Below are positions 1 to 5,885 of a stretch of DNA of 5,885 bases, one piece after another. The first letter of the stretch is position 1. Each line of letters begins with the position of its first letter. The stretch comes from an uncultured Bacteroides sp. (GTDB lineage Bacteria; Bacteroidota; Bacteroidia; Bacteroidales; Bacteroidaceae), in NCBI GenBank assembly GCA_934716785.1, contig CAKUYM010000276.1, positions 1-5,885 on the forward strand. The letters are read 5' to 3'. Made by a program: the position numbers and the translations under genes. The notes beneath the pieces are model-generated. The model worked only from the letters and a program-made list of their open reading frames with translations, was not told the DNA's origin and did no database searches.

Positions 1-80
1 GAAAGCTATGGGAAGAGACTATTAAATTTGCGGCAATTGCTGCATAAGTGTTAAGGAAATGTTTAACGAACTATTGTCAT

Positions 81-539
81 ATGGGAGAATGCTTTTTTAA
101 GTCTGGGCATGTGGCTAAAGACGAGGAAGAGTATAAATATGGTTCTTTTTTATTACATCAAGCCTGCGAGCGCTACTATAAAGCGTATATGCTTGTTTAT
201 GGTGGCACTCGCCCTAAGTCTCATAGATTGGACGTGTTAGGCTCTATGTCCAAAAGTCGCTCGCGAGGATTTGCGAATATATTTCCGGTAAGCACTGCTG
301 AGGATAGGGAAGCGTTTGACAAACTGTGTCGTGCATATATTGAGGCACGTTATAGTAGGTTGTTCGTTGTTAGCAAAGACCAATATGAATATATGATAGC
401 ACGTACCAAATTATTGCGCGAGGTGACTATTCGGGAGTGTGCAGCGCGCATGGCATATTATGATAAGATGATAGAACAAGAAGAGAAAGAGACTCTTACC
501 GACTCTTCATCCTTAGCTCATGATTTGCCGAATACATAA
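81..539 (+). CDS. HEPN-domain protein, probable C-terminal remnant of a nucleotidyltransferase-HEPN protein
   Basis: This 152-residue product (counted from ATG 81) resembles the helical HEPN domain of Bacteroides proteins that carry an N-terminal MNT-type nucleotidyltransferase and a C-terminal HEPN half. The family-like signals are the helix HQACERYYKAY at residues 26-36, PKSH at 45-48 and AYIEARY at 85-91, followed by an amphipathic helix and a charged tail. I see no Rx4-6H motif, so RNase activity is not supported. No nucleotidyltransferase motif is visible, but only 80 bases lie upstream. The frame can also open at GTG 48, directly after an in-frame TAA at 45-47. Neither start has a recognisable ribosome binding site. 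Resemblance to the family continues upstream in another frame, so this may be a pseudogene fragment and not an expressed stand-alone protein. The family call is from recognition, not a search. Role unknown; MNT-HEPN pairs in general are linked to toxin-antitoxin modules. Confidence 0.6.
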   Translation: MGECFFKSGHVAKDEEEYKYGSFLLHQACERYYKAYMLVYGGTRPKSHRLDVLGSMSKSRSRGFANIFPVSTAEDREAFDKLCRAYIEARYSRLFVVSKDQYEYMIARTKLLREVTIRECAARMAYYDKMIEQEEKETLTDSSSLAHDLPNT

Positions 540-729
540 CGGGAGCAGTCAGAAAAAGAACATACCCGATTGAAGATGAAGATGCAGGCAAAACAAAAAC
601 AACAATAATAGAAAGATAAAAACTATGATTTGGAAGAAGACAAATGAATGCAAATCTTGTATGTGCGCTTAGAAATCATTTTGTGCCGAATTGAACATCG
701 GCTATTACACTAACGCGTATTTTTGATAT

Positions 730-885
730 TCATTTCTCATGTTCTCATTGTTTTGAGGTAAATGGCAGATGATTAGATGTTTGCACAATGAGAAACAGAT
801 CTTCCGAAATGGTATCTCTCATCGTTTCCCCGCAAAATGACGTTGATTTCGCTCATCTCTCATGGTTGGCGGAGGGGTTTCTCAT
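730..885 (+). repeat. Left arm of a long imperfect inverted repeat
   Basis: This arm is the reverse complement of 1255-1409 with about 119 of 156 positions matching by hand alignment and a single 1-nt gap near 806. The outermost 28 bp (730-757) match 1382-1409 perfectly, and a second perfect block of about 19 bp (787-805) matches 1334-1352. Most TCTCAT hexamers of the arm (735, 743, 817, 858, 880) lie on the + strand, with one inverted copy at 788. Similarity fades beyond 885. No transposase or flanking target duplication is visible, so the class of the repeat is unknown. Confidence 0.85.
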
Positions 886-956
886 GCTTGTCGTTAGAAG
901 TATTTCGTTGCAGTTCTGATTGAATGCTGATTGATATCTCATGTAACTGATATCAT

Positions 957-1113
957 TGTGTCATTCAGCCTTTATCGTCGTGCCATTTAGCCTTTATCGT
1001 CGTATCATTAAGGCTTCATTTCATTCGTTCCACTACAGTGCACAGATCGTTGCACTCCGGTGAACAGTTCGTTGCACTGTAGTGCACAGATCGTTCCACT
1101 ATAGTGCAACGGT
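957..1113. repeat. Tandem array of about seven 22-bp units with palindromic core
   Basis: Four clear contiguous 22-bp units start at 1026, 1048, 1070 and 1092, each beginning CGTT(C/G)CACT. Each centres on a dyad close to CACTnnAGTG: CACTACAGTG, CACTCCGGTG, CACTGTAGTG and CACTATAGTG. The last unit extends to an almost perfect GTTnCACTATAGTGcAAC palindrome. Upstream, units starting near 957, 979 and 1001 keep the 22-bp step (two nearly identical copies sharing AGCCTTTATCGTCGT-like sequence) but have drifted, with CATT in place of CACT. A 25-bp step separates the two halves. The array lies in the loop between the inverted arms. It is not a CRISPR: the units are contiguous with no spacers. Possible readings are a multi-site operator or a simple-sequence satellite. 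Confidence 0.85.
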
Positions 1114-1254
1114 TGTGATATAGCTTCAATGAAACGATGATACCTATAGGATAACATGTCAATACTTGCTTGCTATTGTGCGGATGATAGCTTGCTAATG
1201 CATGAAGTAAGGCTATCCAAGGTATGGGGAATGAGAGAGGAGCGATGGTGAACA

Positions 1255-1409
1255 ATGAGAAATACATAAAAGTGCCATGAGAGATGGATGATTTTAATGC
1301 TTTTATGCAGGAAAATGATGAGAAATACTGTTTGGAAGATCTGTTTCTCATTATGCATATATCTCATTATCTGCTGCTTATCTCAAAACAATGAGAACAT
1401 GAGAAATGA
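1255..1409 (-). repeat. Right arm of a long imperfect inverted repeat
   Basis: This is the partner of 730-885 in inverted orientation. The perfect outer 28 bp are at 1382-1409 and the inner perfect block of about 19 bp at 1334-1352. ATGAGA copies at 1255, 1277, 1318, 1391 and 1399 mirror the TCTCAT copies of the left arm, and the inverted copy at 1346 mirrors the one at 788. The arm ends about 100 bp before the promoter of the downstream barrel gene, so it could influence that gene from upstream, but nothing in the sequence shows this directly. Confidence 0.85.
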
Positions 1410-1509
1410 TGTCTTGAAATCCTTCTTAGTGGCTTGTCTAAAGATTCTACTATCAATTCGTAATTTATTGTATATTAATGAAATAAACTATTAAATATCT
1501 GCATTGTTT

Positions 1510-1541
1510 TTTGGATGCGGCCTACTGATTCGTTAACTTTA
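1510..1541 (+). promoter_or_regulatory. Bacteroides-type promoter for the barrel gene pair
   Basis: TTTG at 1510-1513 and TAACTTTA at 1534-1541 are separated by 20 bp. This fits the primary sigma factor consensus of Bacteroides (TTTG, 19-21 bp, TAnnTTTG) except for the last base. Transcription would start near 1548, giving a leader of roughly 45 nt before ATG 1593. The promoter lies outside the inverted repeat, so inversion of that block would not remove it. Confidence 0.65.
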
Positions 1542-1578
1542 CAGGCAGAGGATGTAGCCTTTTAACCATTAAATTTAT

Positions 1579-1583
1579 AGGAG
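1579..1583 (+). promoter_or_regulatory. Shine-Dalgarno site AGGAG
   Basis: AGGAG sits 9 nt before ATG 1593 and supports that start codon. Strong Shine-Dalgarno sites are uncommon in Bacteroides, and the next gene in the pair has none. Confidence 0.6.
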
Positions 1584-1592
1584 CATTATTGT

Positions 1593-3905
1593 ATGAACAA
1601 AACACGATTTCTTCTTTTGCATTTCTTATTGTCGGGCATCTTCGCTCATGCACAGACGTCTTATGTGAAAGGTATAGTAATGGATATTAGGAAAGCTCCT
1701 ATTGAGTATGCAAACGTAGTTCTATATGATGCGGCGGATAGTACTGAAATAGTAAAAGCTGTTACAACTGATGGGAAAGGCCGGTTTGAATTGTTGAAAA
1801 TACCTCATGGTAACTATAGGTTGCAGGCTTCTTGTGTGGGGTATGTGACTGCCCGCGTCCGGATTGACAATTTGGTGGAAAATATTCAAGACTTGCGATT
1901 AGTAATGCAGGAACAGGAGGTTGCCCTTGATGAGACAACGGTGACGGCGCAGCGTGTTGTGATGGAATTCGATCGGCAGATAATCTATCCCGGCAAGTTT
2001 GAGAAAGAAAATGCAATGGACGGAGTGGAGCTTGTCGACAAGATGCGGTTGCATGGCATTGTTGTGGATATGGCTACTAATAGTATAAAAACTCTGAGGG
2101 GTGGTGCTGTGCAGTTGCGTATTAATGGAGGTCCTGCCGACCTGAATGATGTTCGCGGGCTCGACCCCAATTTGGTGACTCGTGTGGAATATCATGATAT
2201 GCCCTCTATGCGTTATGACGGGGCGGGTGCTGTGATAGACTTTTATGTAAAGCGCCGAGAATCGGGTGGAACCGCCAAATTGTTCACTTACAATGCTGTT
2301 GATTGTGCCACCGGGACGGAATCGGGGAGCATCAAGGTGAATCACCGCAAATCCGAGTTTTTCTTTTCCGGAGGAAACTCTTATGCTCATTTTAATGAAA
2401 GGTATAGTAACAAGACTACCATATACAATTTTGAGGGAGACCGGACATTGGTGCGGGAAGAAGCGGGACTTCCTTCCAAATATCATGAAGACATTTATAA
2501 CGGTGCACTCAGTTACAGTTACTTTGAACCTAAGAATGTATTGTTTACCACAAAGTTGAACTATTCTTTTTATGGTACTCCCAACAAGGGAACCGGAAAC
2601 GGGACTATTTACGAAGGGCAACAGCCTGCGATAAGTAAACAGACTGCCACATATTATCGTGACAAGAAAGCGAGGTATAGCCTATATTATCAGAAGGAGC
2701 TGAAACACAAACAATTGTTGGCTCTTGAAGTGATGGGTTCGTATGTATATACCGGTTCTCATCGTTCCTATCGGGAGATGCAGGAAGGCAATACACTTAC
2801 GGATATTCTTTCGGATGCGGATGGTGATACTTATCTGATTACCGCCGAAGGGCTTTATGAGAGGCGGTTTGGGAAAAAGTCCAAACTTACTGCCGGAGTG
2901 ACACAACACCTGAATCTTGCCGATATTTCTTATTCGGGGATTACGGGTTATCAAAGTGAAATGGACCGTTTTTCTACCAGTAGCTATGCAGAGTGGATGT
3001 CAAGTACCGGTCGTTTCAATTACTCGGGTGGCATGAGAGGACGGTTTGAGCGCATAATTCAGAAGGCGGGCAATAACTCCAGTTTCAGTGTGGCCCCTTC
3101 CTTGCGAATGGGATATCGGTTCGGTCGTAATGTCCAACTTCGTTATAGCGGAACTTTATCCGTATCAGTCCCCTCATTAAGAAACTTGAATGATGTAGAA
3201 GTGGCCGAAGATGGCTATCAGGCTCGTAGAGGTAATCCGCAATTAGGGACTATCACGAATTATTTTAATTCTTTGCTCTTTACTTGGTATGGCGGTGACC
3301 TGATGACTACCTTGAATGTGAGTGACTCTTACACTGTTCATCCGGTTTTGGGTAGCATTATTCGGGAGAACGACCGTTTTATTACTCAGTACGGAAACGG
3401 AAAATATGACCATACGGTCAACGTGGAGGCAGGTGGCGACTGGTCAGATTTTGACAGGAGGCTGAATATATATGGGCGCATAGGTTATTCTTTTCGTGAG
3501 AATGCGGCAGAAGATTATTCGCATTCTTTGAATAGCTGGTATTATAATGTGGGGATAAATTGGACTTACAGAAACCTTACATTGTCCGGTAGTGCGAATA
3601 GAGGTGCAAATTCGCTTACCAATGAAATGGTTCGTTATAGTGGCAAAGGCGGTATCGGCTTAGGATTGGATTATAAATGGAAAAATCTGAAACTTGGCGG
3701 AGGGGTTAATTTTGCGGTCGGTCATTCATATCTTTATCAAATGAAGTCTTTGAATCGTTTTGTTTGGAGTGACGAGCGCATGTATAACCCGGAGGGAAAT
3801 ACGATGTTTAGAATCAGAATGTCTTGGAATATAAAATTCGGTCGCCAGCGTGAAAGTAATTATCAGCGTATTGAGAATAGTGGAGGGGAGAGCGCAGTGT
3901 TTTAG
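1593..3905 (+). CDS. Outer-membrane beta-barrel protein, TonB-dependent receptor-like (OMP_b-brl_3 type)
   Basis: The 770-residue product begins with a signal peptide (hydrophobic core 6-17, likely cleavage after AHA at 18-20, mature start Q21). Residues 24-107 form a carboxypeptidase-regulatory-like beta-sandwich (VKGIVMD, then GKGRFELLKIPHGNYRL). LDETTVTAQR at 112-121 sits where a TonB box would be expected. Residues 122-222 are plug-like and contain the VQLRINGGPADLNDV and RYDGAGAVIDFYVKRR segments. From about 223 to the end, alternating aromatic and polar strands fit a large outer-membrane barrel, with the last strand near SWNIKFGR followed by a short polar tail. The length is complete for this group. 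The family is thought to move or bind ligands at the outer membrane with TonB energy; the ligand here is unknown. The start is backed by a Shine-Dalgarno site and the signal peptide. A receptor of similar build follows 60 bp downstream, most likely in the same transcript. It is not a classic SusC: it is shorter and has no SusD partner. Confidence 0.85.
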   Translation: MNKTRFLLLHFLLSGIFAHAQTSYVKGIVMDIRKAPIEYANVVLYDAADSTEIVKAVTTDGKGRFELLKIPHGNYRLQASCVGYVTARVRIDNLVENIQDLRLVMQEQEVALDETTVTAQRVVMEFDRQIIYPGKFEKENAMDGVELVDKMRLHGIVVDMATNSIKTLRGGAVQLRINGGPADLNDVRGLDPNLVTRVEYHDMPSMRYDGAGAVIDFYVKRRESGGTAKLFTYNAVDCATGTESGSIKVNHRKSEFFFSGGNSYAHFNERYSNKTTIYNFEGDRTLVREEAGLPSKYHEDIYNGALSYSYFEPKNVLFTTKLNYSFYGTPNKGTGNGTIYEGQQPAISKQTATYYRDKKARYSLYYQKELKHKQLLALEVMGSYVYTGSHRSYREMQEGNTLTDILSDADGDTYLITAEGLYERRFGKKSKLTAGVTQHLNLADISYSGITGYQSEMDRFSTSSYAEWMSSTGRFNYSGGMRGRFERIIQKAGNNSSFSVAPSLRMGYRFGRNVQLRYSGTLSVSVPSLRNLNDVEVAEDGYQARRGNPQLGTITNYFNSLLFTWYGGDLMTTLNVSDSYTVHPVLGSIIRENDRFITQYGNGKYDHTVNVEAGGDWSDFDRRLNIYGRIGYSFRENAAEDYSHSLNSWYYNVGINWTYRNLTLSGSANRGANSLTNEMVRYSGKGGIGLGLDYKWKNLKLGGGVNFAVGHSYLYQMKSLNRFVWSDERMYNPEGNTMFRIRMSWNIKFGRQRESNYQRIENSGGESAVF

Positions 3906-3965
3906 CGTTTAGATAATTACTTGTTGCTTTATTATTATAATAAATTTTCCAAATACAGACATATT

Positions 3966-5864
3966 ATGAAGAAAATCTTATTGCTGTGGTTAGTCATTCT
4001 CCCATTTTCTATTTATGGTCAAAACAAGTTAACAATCACGGGGAGTGTTGAAGATTATGTAACGCGTCATCCGATTCCCGGAAGTTTTGTTACACTATTA
4101 TCCGCAGATAGTATGGTGGTTGACACAGCCACGGCAAAAGGTCTTTTAATTTCTAATGGAAAAATCATAGAGAGATATGCCAAGTTTTATTTGAAGATTC
4201 CACAAGAAGGAAAATACATTATCCGCATTCAAAAGCAAGAGTATGATACACGTTTAGTTCCTATTGAGATTTCAAAAATCCATCATCGGGAGATGGAAAG
4301 GGAAATCCCTTCTATCTATTTACAACGTACTATTGCTCAAGATTTGGAAGAGGTAACTGTGACGGCAACCAAAGTGAAGTTCTATAATAAAGGTGATACG
4401 CTGATTTATAATGCAGATGCTTTTCAATTGGCGGAGGGGTCTATGCTGGACGCATTAATCAGACAACTCCCCGGGGCGGAGTTGAAAGCGGACGGACAAA
4501 TCTATGTGAACGGGAAATTTGTAAAAAGTTTGTTGCTCAATGGAAAAGATTTCTTTAAGGGAAATAATCAAATCATGCTTGACAATCTGCCCACGTATAT
4601 GGTTAACACTGTGAAAGTATATGATAAAGAGGGGGAGCTTAGCGAACTTATAGGACGGGATGTCGGGGATAAGGAGATGGTGATGGATGTAAATCTAAAG
4701 AAACAATATAATATAGGCTGGATAGGCAACCTAAGTGGTGGAGGAGGTACGGACCATCGCTATCTGGGGCGTTTGTTTGCTATGCGGTTTACCGACCATT
4801 CACAATTGTCTGTCTATGGAAATATAAATAATACGAATGATATCCGAAAGCCGGGGCAAGACGTAGAATGGTCGCCTGAGAAAATGCCGCATGGATTGTT
4901 GTCGACCAAAATGGCAGGCATTGACTATTCCATCAATGACCGGAACAAACGTTTCAAATTGAATGGCAATGTTCAAGTGAACCATTCTGACAATAATATA
5001 TCCGTTCAGACAAACCGGACGAATTTCTTAGTAAACGGAAATACATTAGAGCGGATGATAAATGAAGGGCGGAATCTGGATACGCATGTTAGCACTTTTC
5101 ATGATTTCTATTTTAAATCCAAACGATATGACGTACGCATTAAGCCGGAACTCAAGTATCATCGGTCTCACAATAACAACCAATTGTCTTCTGTGACTTC
5201 GATTGAGGGCCAACCGGAAGAACTTTTAAATCGTAACCGGCGACAGACCTTGCTGAAAGGAAACGACTGGAAAGCTGGTTTGCAAGCCTCTTCGACCATA
5301 AAAATGAAATATTCGCCGGATGCACTCATGCTGAATGCCAACGTTTCTCTGGCAGATGGAAATATCGATGATACTGAACGAAACAGGGTTGATTTCCTGT
5401 CGGGAGAAACGGCTAATATCGATTTCCGCCATTTATATAAGAAATATAATCCGGGGAAAATATATAATTATTCATTAAAGGCGGGTTATCTTTTTAAGAT
5501 CAATTCGGCTACTACCTTGACGTCTCATTATATGTATGGACGAGATTGCACTTCGGCATCACGGTCACTCTATAGGATAGAGCAGTTGCCCGGGTGGGGA
5601 GCAGATACGCAGTTTGATATTGGCGACCTTCCTTCCGTTGACGAATATAAAGGTACATTGGACCCACAGAATAGCTATCGGAGCATAATTGTTGATAATA
5701 TACATGAGATAGGCATCTTTTTAAATTGGAGTAATGTTGTGAAAAATAAGTATATGTGGTGGGCACAAGTGAACATCCCTGTGTCTTTGCATAATTACAA
5801 TCTGCAATTATTGCTGTCCGCTAAAACTCAAAAGGGCATAAATATTCCGCCCGAAGCCCTCTAA
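3966..5864 (+). CDS. TonB-dependent receptor-like outer-membrane protein, probably truncated at the C-terminus
   Basis: The product is 632 residues from ATG 3966. This start was chosen because it places a clean signal peptide first (MKKILLLWLVILPFSIYG, mature start near Q19). The frame opens earlier at TTG 3921, but that would bury the signal. No Shine-Dalgarno site is visible in the AT-rich leader. Residues 20-120 form a regulatory-like domain, LEEVTVTATK at 128-137 is the TonB-box-like segment, and 138-248 is plug-like with the family-typical GDTLIYNADAF, LIRQLPG and VNGKFVKSLLLNGKDFF stretches. A barrel begins near 250. Relatives of this type usually run to roughly 850-1000 residues, so the last part of the barrel seems to be missing. 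Family-like sequence ends near residue 631 (VSLHNYNLQ), and the last 15 or so residues look foreign. A shortened barrel is unlikely to assemble. This is probably the second gene of the operon that begins at 1593. Ligand unknown. Confidence 0.8.
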   Translation: MKKILLLWLVILPFSIYGQNKLTITGSVEDYVTRHPIPGSFVTLLSADSMVVDTATAKGLLISNGKIIERYAKFYLKIPQEGKYIIRIQKQEYDTRLVPIEISKIHHREMEREIPSIYLQRTIAQDLEEVTVTATKVKFYNKGDTLIYNADAFQLAEGSMLDALIRQLPGAELKADGQIYVNGKFVKSLLLNGKDFFKGNNQIMLDNLPTYMVNTVKVYDKEGELSELIGRDVGDKEMVMDVNLKKQYNIGWIGNLSGGGGTDHRYLGRLFAMRFTDHSQLSVYGNINNTNDIRKPGQDVEWSPEKMPHGLLSTKMAGIDYSINDRNKRFKLNGNVQVNHSDNNISVQTNRTNFLVNGNTLERMINEGRNLDTHVSTFHDFYFKSKRYDVRIKPELKYHRSHNNNQLSSVTSIEGQPEELLNRNRRQTLLKGNDWKAGLQASSTIKMKYSPDALMLNANVSLADGNIDDTERNRVDFLSGETANIDFRHLYKKYNPGKIYNYSLKAGYLFKINSATTLTSHYMYGRDCTSASRSLYRIEQLPGWGADTQFDIGDLPSVDEYKGTLDPQNSYRSIIVDNIHEIGIFLNWSNVVKNKYMWWAQVNIPVSLHNYNLQLLLSAKTQKGINIPPEAL

Positions 5865-5885
5865 AATGGGACTTCGGGCTTGCTT
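5815..5885. mobile_element. Possible edge of an inserted element interrupting the second receptor gene
   Basis: Receptor-like coding ends just before TGTCCGCTAAAACTC at 5815-5829. What follows encodes nothing receptor-like and contains a strong hairpin around the stop codon. This is how the edge of an insertion sequence typically looks, with TGTCCG as a possible terminal-repeat start and a terminator that would serve a convergent transposase gene. The other end, the transposase and any target duplication all lie outside the window, so neither the element nor its family can be confirmed. A frameshift or a naturally divergent end is the alternative. Confidence 0.35.
5849..5879. terminator. Strong hairpin, probable transcription terminator
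   Basis: GCCCGAAG at 5849-5856 pairs with CTTCGGGC at 5872-5879. The stem extends by CCC (5857-5859) with GGG (5868-5870) across a single bulged A, leaving the loop TCTAAAAT. The TAA that ends the receptor frame lies in the loop. The + strand tail TTGCTT is only weakly U-rich, so termination efficiency is uncertain, and the hairpin could act for transcripts from either side. Confidence 0.5.

Larger units (their letters stand above)
540..1592. other. 1-kb gene-free region dominated by repeats
   Basis: No credible coding sequence lies between the HEPN gene and the first barrel gene. The open frames here (for example 1288-1494 on + and 1016-1351 on -) fall inside the inverted arms or the tandem array, have no ribosome binding site and no recognisable domain. 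Positions 540-729 hold only a short in-frame continuation of the HEPN frame (540-605) and otherwise nothing I can name. Positions 730-1409 form the inverted-repeat block with a tandem array in its loop. Positions 1410-1592 hold the promoter and leader of the downstream gene. Confidence 0.7.

Noticed and set aside
685..702. Small hairpin GCCGA...TCGGC considered as a terminator for the HEPN gene
   Set aside because: The stem is only 5 bp and no T-run follows.
932..954. Two TGATATC copies 16 bp apart
   Set aside because: They are short, with only two copies and no clear link to the array or a promoter.
957..1113. Possible CRISPR array
   Set aside because: The 22-bp units are contiguous with no unique spacers, and no cas gene is present.
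1016..1351. 111-codon - strand open frame across the tandem array
   Set aside because: It is made from the 22-bp array and the right arm, with no coding signals.
1434..1468. A second promoter-like pair (TTG and TAATTTAT) upstream of the barrel genes
   Set aside because: The spacing of about 24 bp is too long and the upstream box is weak compared with the site at 1510-1541.
1288..1494. 68-codon + strand open frame rich in Cys, Leu and Ile
   Set aside because: It starts inside the right inverted arm, has no ribosome binding site and no domain, and its sequence is dictated by the repeat.
1899..2621. 240-codon - strand open frame inside the first barrel gene
   Set aside because: It is antisense to a well-supported coding sequence, with no signal or domain of its own.

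Overview
The window looks like Bacteroidales DNA, most likely Bacteroides or a close relative. Three things suggest this: two outer-membrane beta-barrel proteins that begin with a carboxypeptidase-regulatory-like domain, a promoter matching the Bacteroides -33/-7 pattern (TTTG, 20 bp, TAACTTTA), and an AT-rich leader without a clear ribosome binding site before the second barrel gene. The species cannot be named from this sequence.

Layout, all genes on the + strand. Positions 1-539 carry the end of a HEPN-domain gene. It resembles the C-terminal half of Bacteroides nucleotidyltransferase-HEPN proteins, and its 5' side looks frame-disrupted, so it is probably a remnant. Positions 540-1592 hold about 1 kb with no credible gene. 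Most of it (730-1409) is organised as two roughly 156-bp inverted arms with about 76% identity by hand count. The outermost 28 bp of the arms match perfectly. The loop between them holds a tandem 22-bp array whose best units contain the palindrome CACTnnAGTG. The hexamer TCTCAT/ATGAGA occurs about 15 times in this block. A promoter and a good Shine-Dalgarno site follow, just before the next gene.

Positions 1593-3905 and 3966-5864 encode two secreted outer-membrane barrel proteins in tandem, 60 bp apart and probably co-transcribed. Both have a signal peptide, a regulatory-like N-terminal domain, a TonB-box-like TVTA segment, a plug-like region and a barrel. They resemble TonB-dependent receptors of the OMP_b-brl_3 type rather than a SusC/SusD pair, and no SusD-like lipoprotein or substrate-specific enzyme is visible. 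Their ligand is unknown.

The second receptor appears truncated. Its family-like sequence stops near 5814 and is followed by about 15 unrelated codons, a stop codon inside a strong hairpin, and the end of the window. An inserted element beginning near 5815 would explain this, but its body lies outside the window. The most unusual item is the inverted-repeat block with its palindromic array, which I cannot assign to any known element class.
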